Source: an uncultured Treponema sp. (GTDB lineage: Bacteria; Spirochaetota; Spirochaetia; Treponematales; Treponemataceae). From it: a stretch of DNA of 12,016 nucleotides. The stretch covers positions 1 through 12,016 of the forward strand of contig CAJPOL010000055.1 of NCBI GenBank assembly GCA_905372265.1, written 5' to 3'. Shown here one piece after another: positions 1 through 7,128 of this stretch (within the stretch, counting starts at the first letter, position 1; every line of letters starts with the position of its first letter). Under the pieces are notes generated by a model. That model did no database searches and was not told the DNA's origin. It saw only the letters and a list, made by a program, of their open reading frames with translations. The position numbers and the translations under genes were made by a program.

Positions 1-69
1 TATCGAATGCTTTACTTTCCAGTCTTGACGACTGTCTTCTACTTGTTCAAATAATGTTCCTTCCTCCAT
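1..69 (-). CDS. ISAs1-family transposase, N-terminal fragment (runs off the left edge)
   Basis: On the minus strand an ATG at 69 opens 23 codons that run to the window edge. They read MEEGTLFEQVEDSRQ and then DWKVKHSI. The pattern F-x-Q-[VI]-x-D-x-R-Q-x-x-K-V-x-H is the hallmark of the N-terminal DDE_Tnp_1-associated domain of ISAs1/H-repeat transposases, where it directly precedes a hydrophobic helix. An in-frame TAA upstream of the ATG makes this the first possible ATG. A TATAGT -10-like hexamer lies at 86-81, with no convincing -35. The catalytic DDE residues and both terminal inverted repeats lie outside what can be seen, so I cannot say whether the element is intact or where its left end falls (probably between 70 and about 160). 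The family call rests on motif memory from a short peptide. Confidence 0.66.
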   Translation of the reverse strand, partial: MEEGTLFEQVEDSRQDWKVKHSI

Positions 70-126
70 AACATTACTTTACTATACTTTTCTTTCATGC
101 TGAAGCCATGATTATGGAAGAAATAA

Positions 127-147
127 GTTCACATACACACTGTGAAC
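127..147. promoter_or_regulatory. Perfect 7-bp inverted repeat in the leader of the 175 gene
   Basis: GTTCACA (127-133), a 7-base spacer, then its exact reverse complement TGTGAAC (141-147). The dyad ends 13 bases before the AAGGAG Shine-Dalgarno (161-166) of the gene at 175. The spacing, with 14 bp between arm centres, would suit a dimeric repressor or activator. As RNA it would form a short hairpin with no T-tract, so it is not a terminator. It could instead belong to the end of the neighbouring IS. The arms are seen directly; the operator role is inference. Confidence 0.35.
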
Positions 148-174
148 GGATTTTGTATGTAAGGAGTTATTATT

Positions 175-701
175 ATGAAATTTGTTAAGAAAATGGTAAT
201 GGGCGCTGCCGTTGTGATGACGGCAGCAGGGGTAGTATTTGCGGCAGAGCCTAATGGCCCGGATCCTACTGCTGCACCACTTTTGACGTGTATAATGCAA
301 ACGATATAACGCAGACCATCGATATTGAAGCAGTTTCAAACTTTATGTTTAGTCCTACAGTATTTTACAAAGATAAAAACCGAACAGTAGAGCAATCAGG
401 CCTCTTTAACATGAATATCGGTCTTACGCCGGCATGGACATTAGCCTATGAGCCGGAAGAATCAAAAATTGCCGTTAAAACAAAGGCGAAACTTGCAGCA
501 AATGTTCACTATTCTCAGGGCTATGATAAACTAACTTCGGATGGGAATACCCTTTATGCAAGAAGACGTAAGTATGACACCGCTCTCTCCTTTACGCCTG
601 AGTTGGCGGTTGGTATTGTATACAAGGTGTCTCCGTCAAAATTCAGTATAAACGCCGGCGGTAAATTCTCTGTTCCGTCAGCTTACTACACACATAATTA
701 G
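175..701 (+). pseudogene. Secreted/surface protein gene broken by a frameshift after the signal peptide
   Basis: AAGGAG (161-166) precedes ATG 175 by 8 bases. The first 36 codons give a classic signal peptide: MKFVKK, a hydrophobic stretch AAVVMTAAGVV, then FAA and a likely cut before EPNGPDP. This frame then stops at 307-309 after 44 residues. From 282 the frame one base back is open to 701 and encodes FDVYNANDITQ followed by alternating hydrophobic/polar stretches such as FNMNIGLTPAWTLAYEP and KFSINAGGKFSV, which look like outer-membrane beta strands. Adding one T to the TTTT run at 281-284 joins the frames as PL-FDVYNAN, giving 175 residues. No outer-membrane C-terminal signature is visible, since it ends YYTHN, so the 3' part may also be lost. 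The IS next door supports decay. A sequencing indel or slipped-strand variation remains possible. The family is not recognised. Confidence 0.6.
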
Positions 702-846
702 GCAGCCCTTTTTTTGTTTCTTCTTTAGATATTTTCTCCGCGTTCTTGGTTGCCCCTGCGGTTAATCAGATACAAAGAATATCCGATGCAGAGCACCGGG
801 TTTCAAGCTCTTCGCACGGATAAAGGGTACACGGCGCACTGTATTT
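702..846. other. Convergent intergenic gap without a clear terminator
   Basis: This gap of 145 bases separates the broken plus-strand gene from the end of tldE on the minus strand. A run of seven T occurs at 710-716, but no stable stem precedes it. I found no continuation of the beta-strand-like protein in any plus frame. Nothing else is supported here. Confidence 0.5.
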
Positions 847-2151
847 TTACCGTCCCGAAATGGTAACGCCGCCTGTGTAAATCCATGGCGATTCCGAGTA
901 GCCGTAGTTGACGGCATCTTTTGAGACCGCTTTTAGCTCATTGAACAGTGCAACAAGGTTTCCTGCAATCATCGTTTCGGAAAGCGGCTGTACGATGCGC
1001 CCGTCTTCAATCAAGTAGGAGTTTTTGGCGACCCCTGAAAAGTCTCCGTTCACGGCAGGGCGGCCTCCTGAAAACCTTCCGAGCAGAATACCCCGCTTTA
1101 CCTTTTTAATAAGCTCATCTTTAAGAACGGCGCCTTTTTCGACGGTTAAACCGCCGCCGCCTGAAACGCAACGGGCTCGCCCTGTCTTTTTTGCCCCATA
1201 CAGTCCAAGCGTAAAATCTTTCAATACGCCTTTTTCTATCAGCGTGGTATTTCCCGCTTTAAATCCGTCTGCGGTAAACAGTGCAGGAAGTTCGGCATGG
1301 GGTGCGCACGGGTATGAATGCAGCGTAAAAAGCGGCGAGCACACCTGTGTGTTCAGCCGGTCTTTCCATATCGATGTACCGGTGATAAGCGGCATATCGG
1401 ATAAAAACAATCCGGTCAGCATATCGATAAAATCGGACGCGGCGGCAGGGCTGAGGATTATTTCCCCCGTAAAGGAGCCGGATAGGGGCTGTGTGCGCGT
1501 TTCGCCGCAGGAAAGACGCATCAGCTCATCAAGGCCGCCCCAGTTTTTAAGCGGTGTATTCAGGTCAAGATGCGCCGCTCCGCTATAGTTAAAGCTGCCC
1601 GCTCCGTGCTCGTCCTTTGCAAAGAACATAGCCTGAAAGCTATACACGCCTGCTTGCTTGTGAAATCCAACCTTGTTTGAATTGGCAAAAACCGTATCGG
1701 AACGGCTGAAGTCCAAGATGCATTGATTTAATTGGAGCGTAGGATAGGCGCTTTTTGTGTAATCCAAGAATTCGGTAAGCCGTGCATACATTTTTTCGTT
1801 GTCTGGTTCCTCATCGCCGATTGCCAGTTCTGCAGCCGGCTGCTGAGGGGAAATATCGTTTGCCTCGTCTTTTTCGGATGACTGTGAAAGGGCCGCCGCT
1901 TGACGGGCAGCTTCTTTGATAGCCGACTCGCCGGTGTCATTGCCGGCTGCAACGCCCTTTTTTCCATCGATCAGAGACAGCAGCGAGAACGAAATATTTT
2001 CGGTTGTTCTGTACAAACTGAGCTTACCTGAGTCGATATTCATTTCACTTTTTATCTGTTTTGTAATCTGTGCGGAAGCCTTCTCCGCTCCTTCTTTTTG
2101 CAGCGCATCCAGCATTTTTTCCGCAAGGTTCATTCCATCATAACCGCTCAT
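847..2151 (-). CDS. pmbA: TldE/PmbA-like subunit of the TldD/TldE metallopeptidase
   Basis: This protein has 434 residues in the PmbA/TldE family (peptidase family U62). In E. coli TldD and TldE form a heterodimer that degrades unfolded peptides; it removes the microcin B17 leader and degrades the antitoxin CcdA. TldE is the non-catalytic half, and as expected no HExxxH motif is present. The C-terminal block ILLGRFSGGRPAVNGDFSG, then VAKNSYLIEDGRI and SETMIAGNL, is the family signature, ending in TGGVTISGR. I chose ATG 2151 because AGGAGG (2166-2161) sits 9 bases upstream and the ATG overlaps the tldD stop as TAATG, which implies translational coupling. A frame extension to 2181 (MQNRRRRTEL) has no such support. 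Residues about 85-115 are Glu/Asp/Pro/Ala-rich and look like a flexible, poorly conserved loop. It was probably produced as a 1:1 partner with TldD from a shared mRNA. Confidence 0.9.
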   Translation of the reverse strand: MSGYDGMNLAEKMLDALQKEGAEKASAQITKQIKSEMNIDSGKLSLYRTTENISFSLLSLIDGKKGVAAGNDTGESAIKEAARQAAALSQSSEKDEANDISPQQPAAELAIGDEEPDNEKMYARLTEFLDYTKSAYPTLQLNQCILDFSRSDTVFANSNKVGFHKQAGVYSFQAMFFAKDEHGAGSFNYSGAAHLDLNTPLKNWGGLDELMRLSCGETRTQPLSGSFTGEIILSPAAASDFIDMLTGLFLSDMPLITGTSIWKDRLNTQVCSPLFTLHSYPCAPHAELPALFTADGFKAGNTTLIEKGVLKDFTLGLYGAKKTGRARCVSGGGGLTVEKGAVLKDELIKKVKRGILLGRFSGGRPAVNGDFSGVAKNSYLIEDGRIVQPLSETMIAGNLVALFNELKAVSKDAVNYGYSESPWIYTGGVTISGR

Positions 2152-2166
2152 TAATTCCGTCCTCCT
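2151..2166 (-). promoter_or_regulatory. Coupled Shine-Dalgarno and TAATG stop/start junction of tldD-tldE
   Basis: AGGAGG (2166-2161) is embedded in the last Gly-Gly codons of tldD. It lies 9 bases before the tldE ATG, whose A is also the last A of the tldD TAA. This one-base overlap decides the tldE start and predicts that ribosomes finishing tldD reinitiate on tldE. Confidence 0.85.
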
Positions 2167-3533
2167 ACGCCGATTTTGCATTTGATTGCAGGGCCGCCCA
2201 TTCCGACATTGATCAACTGCTTCTTACCGCACATACCCGCATTGCTCCAGCTCATATCATCGCTGATCATCGTAACGGTTTTCAGCATATCGAATGCAAC
2301 GCCTGAAATAGTGCAATCCCGCACCGCTTTTCCGAGCTTACCGTTTTTGATTTCGTACCCTGCAACAACGCCGAACATAAATTCACTTGTGGAGTCCGCC
2401 TGCCCATTTGAAGCGCGGATAAAGTAGTACCCGTCGTCAATGCTTGCAATCATATCCTCAAGCTTATCCGTGCCGGGCAGAATTGCCGTATTCCGCATCC
2501 GCACGAGCGGTTCATCGAAGAACTCATTTGCGCGTGCATTACCGGTCGGCTCTACATTGAAAAGAGCGGCGGATTGCTTGTTGTGCATGTAGGAATTCAA
2601 AATACCGTCTTTGATAATCACGGCATCTTTGGCCGCAACGCCTTCATCATCAATCCAAATGGGCACGGGACAGAGTTTTCCTTTGTATTCATACGCAAAA
2701 TCGACCAGATTGACTATCGGAGTTGCGACCGGCTGATGCAGAAAATCCGCTGCAATCGAACCGGAAAGGACAAAATCCGATTCCGTTGTGTGTCCGATAG
2801 CTTCATGCGCCAAGATACCCGCAAGTTCAGAACCTAAAATCACCTCATGCACACCCGGACGGGCATAGACACCTTCAGCTTTCTTTTTCAGATTTTCTAC
2901 CATTATATCGATTTTCTCATAGTAATCGGACGGCTTATTAAAGAGGTCTTTAAACTGTCCCAGTCCGCCGAACACGTTATACAGAGATACCGGCTCTCCA
3001 TCCGCTAAAATATCCAACGACATCACAAGATTTGCCCGCGAAATATAGGTGTACGCATCGGCTCCATCCGATGTTATCATGGTACGTTCGGTATCGTTGA
3101 CGGACAGCGAGAACATGCGCGATTGCAGTTCGGGATATTTTACGGCAGTGTAGCCTTCAAGGTCTTTAATGAACGCAAGCAGTTCCTTTTGTTCGGCATT
3201 TTTTGCAGGATTATATGAACCGTATGCTCCCGATCCGGTAAAGGCCGGAAGCTGCTGCAAACCGGATCCCGCTTTTTGTGCTAAAAAACGCACATTGCCG
3301 GAAGCGCGCTGTACCGTTGAGGCAATCGCTTCATCGGTTGCCTCGGGCGAAGAGGCAAAGCCCCACACGCCGTTCTTGAATGCCCGTGCGGACACACCGC
3401 TTTGCGCGCTTTTTACATTGCTTACAATATCTCCGTTTACGGCGGATACCCGCGCATGGCTATTCCGCTGCACCCGCAGTTCGGTATATTCCGAAAAAAG
3501 CGCCGCCTGCCGTTTTAGATTATCATATTTCAT
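2151..3533 (-). CDS. tldD: TldD zinc metallopeptidase subunit
   Basis: This protein has 460 residues, the usual length for TldD, and is cytosolic with no signal peptide. It carries the catalytic HExxxH motif as H243-E244-A-I-G-H248 within the conserved context GILAHEAIGHTTESDF. C435 in the C-terminal block NAGMCGKKQLINVGMGGP matches the position of the fourth zinc ligand known in E. coli TldD (Cys454). Together with TldE it forms a chambered protease acting on unfolded or small peptides. AAGGAG (3544-3539) sits 5 bases before ATG 3533. A candidate promoter lies about 50-75 bases upstream. tldE follows in a one-base overlap. The neighbours include no antitoxin or RiPP precursor, so the substrate is unknown. 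All key residues are present, so it should be active. Confidence 0.93.
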   Translation of the reverse strand: MKYDNLKRQAALFSEYTELRVQRNSHARVSAVNGDIVSNVKSAQSGVSARAFKNGVWGFASSPEATDEAIASTVQRASGNVRFLAQKAGSGLQQLPAFTGSGAYGSYNPAKNAEQKELLAFIKDLEGYTAVKYPELQSRMFSLSVNDTERTMITSDGADAYTYISRANLVMSLDILADGEPVSLYNVFGGLGQFKDLFNKPSDYYEKIDIMVENLKKKAEGVYARPGVHEVILGSELAGILAHEAIGHTTESDFVLSGSIAADFLHQPVATPIVNLVDFAYEYKGKLCPVPIWIDDEGVAAKDAVIIKDGILNSYMHNKQSAALFNVEPTGNARANEFFDEPLVRMRNTAILPGTDKLEDMIASIDDGYYFIRASNGQADSTSEFMFGVVAGYEIKNGKLGKAVRDCTISGVAFDMLKTVTMISDDMSWSNAGMCGKKQLINVGMGGPAIKCKIGVGGRN

Positions 3534-3579
3534 AACCGCTCCTTATGGCTGTAATTTTCCCTTTTTTACTTATGCTGTT

Positions 3580-3608
3580 ACTATAACAAAAAATGAGATT
3601 GTTGAGAA
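3580..3608 (-). promoter_or_regulatory. Candidate sigma70-type promoter of tldD-tldE
   Basis: Reading the minus strand, TTCTCA (3608-3603) and TATAGT (3585-3580) are separated by exactly 17 bases. They match the consensus hexamers at 4 of 6 and 5 of 6 positions. The -10 ends 46 bases before the tldD start codon. This gap lies just downstream of the DUF4143 ATPase gene, so tldD need not depend on read-through from it. Confidence 0.45.
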
Positions 3609-3649
3609 CCGATTTGAAAATATCAGTGTTTTCTTTAATAAGTTCTAAA

Positions 3650-4924
3650 CTAATTCTTCAAGCATCCTATCGGTACGATAAAAATACCATCCGCTCGTCT
3701 ATATGCGAACTCGCCTATTCCAATAATTATCATTAAAAAAGACGGCGCCGGCATCTTTGATGTATCGATTTTATGTGCTAACGATTTTAAGTTTGCAGCT
3801 CCTTCCTCAATAAGTTTTTGTCCGCCCAGTTTAATTTCCGCCAAACCATATCTTCCATTTTTAAGATGAATGACCGTATCGCATTCCAAACCTGATTTAT
3901 CTCTATAGTGCAACACAGCACCTCCAATACTTTCTGCATACACTCGAAGATCTCTTACACACAGCGTTTCAAATAACAGCCCCATTGTGTTTAAATCGTT
4001 AGTCAAATCTTTCGGGCCGACGCCAAGAGAGGCTACCGCTATTGATGGGTCTACATAGTATCTTGTATCGGAAGTTCTAATTGATGTTTTTGACCTTAAG
4101 TTAGGATTCCACGCGGGCATATCTTCAACTACATAAATCTTTTTTAATGCATCAATATAAGATGCAATGGTATCCTCATTCAAAGATGTTGTATCATTCG
4201 CAATAATATCGTCTTTAAGCATAGTGTTGGCAATTTGTGTTCCTTGATTTCTTGCGAAAGATTTCATCAATCTTTTTACTCGTTCCGGATTTTTACTCAC
4301 ACCGTCTGCTCTATTAATATCGGATTTGATGACTGCTTCATAATAATCTTCAGCTTGAAGTAATGATGCTTTTTCTTTCATTCCAACGGCATGAGGCCAT
4401 CCTCCTCTACAAATTAAAAAAGCCAAGCGGTCTATGTCAAAATTATTCATTCCTTCTATACTATTAGGGTATTCAAAAAGGTTTTGTAGGCTTACTTCTC
4501 CTGTTGAATCACTTGATTCATACAAAGACATAGGCCTCATCAACAACCATGTAAAGCGTCCTGTTCCCGAATGCGTTATTTCGCCGGATTCTACCGGCAC
4601 TGCCGAGCCTGTAAGTATAAATTGACCTTCTTCACCTCTAGTATCAACCTCGTATCTTGTTGCGTCCCAGAGTTTCGGCGCTATCTGCCATTCATCAATA
4701 AGTCGTGGAGTATTGCCTTTTAGCAGTCTTTCGGGAGCTATTTCAGCCATTTGAATATGTATTTCTCTTTTGCGGGGTTCATCCATTCTTAGTATACTAC
4801 CCGCAAGCTGCATTGCGGTTGTTGTTTTTCCGCACCATTTAGGCCCTTCAATAACAACTGCCCCTTTTGATTCAAGTTTCTCTTTTAGCATAGTATCTGC
4901 TATGCGGGCTCTATATTCTTTCAT
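3650..4924 (-). CDS. DUF4143-type AAA+ ATPase with PD-(D/E)XK-like C-terminal domain
   Basis: This 424-residue protein belongs to the widespread AAA_14 plus DUF4143 architecture. Walker A is GPKWCGKTT (27-35), Walker B is PRLIDEWQ (73-80) and a sensor-1-like strand is FILTGSAVP (102-110). GGWPHAV (174-180) matches the family's conserved Gly-Gly-W/F-P element. The C-terminal part carries E319, then D349 in SGLECDTVI and E363-x-K365 in YGLAEIKLG, the layout of a PD-(D/E)XK nuclease-like fold. Cellular function is not established for this family; it often sits alone in genomes of anaerobes. The GGTGGGGTGATG stretch before ATG 4924 is a fair ribosome site. By eye the gene is AT-richer than tldD on one side and the dehydrogenase on the other, suggesting separate acquisition. 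Length and motifs are complete, so it should be functional. Confidence 0.88.
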   Translation of the reverse strand: MKEYRARIADTMLKEKLESKGAVVIEGPKWCGKTTTAMQLAGSILRMDEPRKREIHIQMAEIAPERLLKGNTPRLIDEWQIAPKLWDATRYEVDTRGEEGQFILTGSAVPVESGEITHSGTGRFTWLLMRPMSLYESSDSTGEVSLQNLFEYPNSIEGMNNFDIDRLAFLICRGGWPHAVGMKEKASLLQAEDYYEAVIKSDINRADGVSKNPERVKRLMKSFARNQGTQIANTMLKDDIIANDTTSLNEDTIASYIDALKKIYVVEDMPAWNPNLRSKTSIRTSDTRYYVDPSIAVASLGVGPKDLTNDLNTMGLLFETLCVRDLRVYAESIGGAVLHYRDKSGLECDTVIHLKNGRYGLAEIKLGGQKLIEEGAANLKSLAHKIDTSKMPAPSFLMIIIGIGEFAYRRADGIFIVPIGCLKN

Positions 4925-4952
4925 TAATCATCACCCCACCGGAGATGATGCC

Positions 4953-5011
4953 ATTTTTTCGGCGTTTTGGCAATGATTTTTTCGGCGTTTTGGCAATGAT
5001 TTTTTCGGCGT
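4953..5011. repeat. 23-bp tandem direct repeat, about 2.6 copies
   Basis: Two perfect copies of a 23-base unit (4953-4975 and 4976-4998) are followed by a 13-base partial third copy (4999-5011). On the plus strand each begins ATTTTTTCGGCG and ends TTTTGGCAATG. They fill most of the 98-bp gap between the dehydrogenase stop (5023) and the ATPase start (4924), and so lie in the ATPase leader. Copy number could vary by slippage. I see no strong hairpin within a unit. Confidence 0.9.
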
Positions 5012-5022
5012 CGTTTGCGCTT

Positions 5023-6198
5023 TTAGTATGCTGCTTGATAAATTGCCGATACGTCTTGTACGGTTAGCTTTTGAAATCCGTTGATGCTTCCGTTTTTGCC
5101 TTTGTGCCGAACGGCAGCTTGCGCCATGAGCTCAAACTTGTCCGTCCCAATGTTGAGTTCACGTAAGGATGACGGAAGACCGATTGACCGGAAAAATTCT
5201 GATGTCCGCTGGATTGCTTCCCGCGCAACAGCATACAAGTCTTGGCTTGCAGGAATATTCCATACATTTACGCCGTATGCAGCGATTTTTTGGACGGTTG
5301 AATCGTTTAACACGTGAGCCATCCAATGAGGGGTTAAAACGGCTAGACCTACTCCATGAGTAATATCATAAAAGGCGCTCAATTCATGTTCAATGGCGTG
5401 TACCGACCAATCGGTGCATTTCCCTTTATTCAATGTGCCGTTAATGGCCCACGTGCCTGCCCACATCAGATTGGCGCGCGCCTCGTAATTTTCAGGCTCG
5501 CGGAGCGCAATAGGACAATAGGTGATACAGGTTTTTAAAACTCCCTCGGCAAATCTATCCTGTAAAAAGGCGCCGTCATTCAGCGAAAAGTAGTTTTCAA
5601 AGGTATGACTCATAATGTCGGCGGTACCGGCGGCCGTTTGTTCTTTGGGAACCGAAAAGGTATAAGTAGGGTCGAGAATGGAAAACTTCGGCATCATGGC
5701 CGGATTGGCGAATCCGAGTTTTTCTGTGGTTCTCATATTGGAAATGACCGCTCCGCAGTTCATTTCGGATCCGGTTGCGGATAAGGTCAACACGGTTCCA
5801 ATCGGCAGCGCACCGGTAACCGGCGCCTTGCCCGTTACAAGATCCCACGGACTGCCGCCATACCGTACCCCTGCGGCGATAGCTTTTGCACAATCGATAA
5901 CGCTCCCTCCGCCTGCGGCTAAAATAAAATCAAGCTTGTCTTCCCGTACCAGTCTGATGCCTTTCTCCACTTCTTCTATGCGCGGGTTGGGAGAAATACC
6001 GGCCAATTCGCAAGCGTATAATCCTTTACTGTTTAACTGTTCAATAATAGAATTATAGAGGCCTATCCGTTTTATACTGCCTCCGCCGTAGCAGATAAGC
6101 ACTCTTGTGCCGTATGGCAGTATTTCATCGGCAAGTTTATCGATTCCCTTTTCTCCAAATAGAATCTTAACCGGCACATTAAAAATAAAATTATACAT
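5023..6198 (-). CDS. Iron/zinc-containing alcohol dehydrogenase, YqhD/butanol dehydrogenase type
   Basis: This 391-residue cytosolic group III alcohol dehydrogenase reduces aldehydes to alcohols, probably with NADPH. The cofactor motifs are YGGGSIKRIG (37-46) and AAGGGSVIDCAKA (94-106). The metal ligands D194 and H198 (GTADIMSH), H267 (WSVHAIEH) and H281 (DITHG) fall at the same residue numbers as the four ligands of E. coli YqhD, so close kinship is likely. The GGGS loop at 38-41 also resembles the NADPH-binding loop of YqhD. Likely roles are disposal of reactive short aldehydes or redox balancing during fermentation; the exact substrate cannot be read. AAGGGG a few bases upstream supports ATG 6198. 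It has its own candidate promoter. The ATPase gene follows 98 bases downstream and may be co-transcribed. Confidence 0.92.
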   Translation of the reverse strand: MYNFIFNVPVKILFGEKGIDKLADEILPYGTRVLICYGGGSIKRIGLYNSIIEQLNSKGLYACELAGISPNPRIEEVEKGIRLVREDKLDFILAAGGGSVIDCAKAIAAGVRYGGSPWDLVTGKAPVTGALPIGTVLTLSATGSEMNCGAVISNMRTTEKLGFANPAMMPKFSILDPTYTFSVPKEQTAAGTADIMSHTFENYFSLNDGAFLQDRFAEGVLKTCITYCPIALREPENYEARANLMWAGTWAINGTLNKGKCTDWSVHAIEHELSAFYDITHGVGLAVLTPHWMAHVLNDSTVQKIAAYGVNVWNIPASQDLYAVAREAIQRTSEFFRSIGLPSSLRELNIGTDKFELMAQAAVRHKGKNGSINGFQKLTVQDVSAIYQAAY

Positions 6199-6226
6199 AC
6201 CCGCCCCTTAAATTTACTTGCGATTT

Positions 6227-6255
6227 ACTATAGTGATAAAAGGCCGTTTTTGCAA
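6227..6255 (-). promoter_or_regulatory. Candidate sigma70-type promoter of the alcohol dehydrogenase
   Basis: On the minus strand TTGCAA (6255-6250) and TATAGT (6232-6227) are 17 bases apart, and the -10 ends 28 bases before ATG 6198. The -10 lies inside the palindrome ACTATAGT, so it could also be read on the plus strand, but no plus-strand -35 fits. Confidence 0.5.
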
Positions 6256-6376
6256 TAAGATAAAAATTGGAACGGAGACTCACATGCCTCAATGCGGCTC
6301 ACCGTATCTGTGCTGCGTAATCGGGCTTGCGCTATATGAAAATAGATTATACAATCCGCATAAATTGATTCGCGCG

Positions 6377-6410
6377 GAGGGTTTAATACCCCAATGCTCG
6401 CGTCGGGGTA
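6377..6410. repeat. Hairpin with flanking GAGGGTTTAAT, possible dispersed-repeat remnant
   Basis: TACCCC (6387-6392) and GGGGTA (6405-6410) form a perfect 6-bp stem around a 12-base loop. The 11-mer GAGGGTTTAAT (6377-6387) at its left edge recurs exactly at 7129-7139 on the far side of the next gene. There is no T-tract after the stem, so it is not a standard terminator. A dispersed-repeat origin is a guess. Confidence 0.35.
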
Positions 6411-6476
6411 TGTTGATTATGAATTGGTTTTTTAAAGAGTTTCCTTAGATTATTTTTTCGTACAGAGGCAGTATAC

Positions 6477-7109
6477 ATGAAAACGATTCTTTGCTACGGC
6501 GATTCAAACACATGGGGCTATAACGCCGTTTCAGGAGACCGGTTTGATTATAACATCCGGTGGACAACTCGTTTGGCGGATTTATTGGGTCAGGAGTTTC
6601 GGGTTATTGATGAGGGTTTATGCGGCAGAACCACTGTTTTTGATGATCCGCTGACCGATGGACTAAACGGGCTTACAATGCTTGAACCGGTGATAAAAAC
6701 GCACAGCCCGCTTGATCTGCTTGTCGTGATGCTTGGAACAAATGACTGCAAAGGGTATTTTGGAGCGACTGCACGCAACATCGGCGAAGGTCTGCGCCGT
6801 CTTGTCCTCCATGCGCGCTTCCTTGGAGTTCAGAAGATATTGGTTGTTACGCCGGTCTGTATTGATCCGCGAATCTATGAGACCGAGACGGCGCACGTGA
6901 TGGGAAAAGAATGCAGTGAAAAATCGATGCGCTTACACGGTTATTACAAAGAGGTTGCTGCCGAGTTAGGCTTGTACCATATTGATGCAAATGAATCCGC
7001 TGCGGTGAATACGGTCGATTTTATGCATTTTGATGAACAAAGTCAGCTCCGTTTTGCGCACGTCTTAGCGGCCGAAATCAAAGACCGTATCTGCTGCAGC
7101 GCCGAATAG
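6477..7109 (+). CDS. SGNH/GDSL-family hydrolase (arylesterase/acyltransferase type)
   Basis: This 210-residue protein has no signal peptide, so it is cytosolic. The SGNH blocks are complete. Block I is YGDSNTWG with nucleophile S10, block II is EGLCGRTT with oxyanion Gly50, block III is GTND with N89, and block V is VDFMHFD with D181 and H184. The run YGDSNTWGYN followed by GLCGRTT and DDPLTDGLNG resembles the small oligomeric arylesterase/acyltransferase of Mycobacterium smegmatis, where Ala replaces this Gly. The family hydrolyses short acyl esters and can transfer acyl groups; the natural substrate is unknown. AGAGG (6464-6468) is 8 bases before ATG 6477. It is the only intact plus-strand gene here and converges on the GNAT gene with a 25-base gap. 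Confidence 0.9.
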   Translation: MKTILCYGDSNTWGYNAVSGDRFDYNIRWTTRLADLLGQEFRVIDEGLCGRTTVFDDPLTDGLNGLTMLEPVIKTHSPLDLLVVMLGTNDCKGYFGATARNIGEGLRRLVLHARFLGVQKILVVTPVCIDPRIYETETAHVMGKECSEKSMRLHGYYKEVAAELGLYHIDANESAAVNTVDFMHFDEQSQLRFAHVLAAEIKDRICCSAE

Positions 7110-7128
7110 CCATTCCAACTATTCATGA

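Larger units (their letters stand above)
6199..6476. other. Divergent intergenic region between the dehydrogenase and SGNH genes
   Basis: This gap of 278 bases holds the dehydrogenase promoter and a hairpin (6387-6410). It also has a plus-strand open frame from ATG 6283 (MPQCGSPYLCC...) to 6448 with a GGAG 8 bases upstream. The 54-residue product shows no recognisable motif, so I do not annotate it as a gene. No clear plus-strand promoter for the gene at 6477 was found. Confidence 0.5.

Noticed and set aside
127..147. CRP-type binding site
   Set aside because: CRP sites read TGTGA-N6-TCACA. Here the arms are in the opposite order with a 7-base spacer.
280..290. Programmed -1 frameshift in the surface gene
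   Set aside because: The site does not fit the X-XXY-YYZ slippery pattern and no downstream stimulatory hairpin is apparent. A one-base loss in the T run is simpler.
112..339. Minus-strand frame of 75 codons opposite the broken surface gene
   Set aside because: It is antisense to the signal peptide and mature frame, rich in Cys, His and Arg, and has no ribosome site. It is a shadow frame.
710..716. Terminator for the plus-strand surface gene at the T7 run
   Set aside because: No stable stem can be formed directly before the T run.
2152..2181. Upstream extension of tldE (MQNRRRRTEL)
   Set aside because: It lies inside tldD and lacks a ribosome site. ATG 2151 has AGGAGG at 9 bases and a stop/start overlap.
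4953..5011. CRISPR-like array
   Set aside because: The units are directly adjacent with no spacers, number fewer than three, and no cas genes are nearby. It is a plain tandem repeat.
6283..6448. Plus-strand small frame MPQCGSPYLCC...
   Set aside because: It has a passable GGAG, but contains the repeat-like hairpin and shows no domain or coherent composition. Kept only as a remark under the intergenic region.
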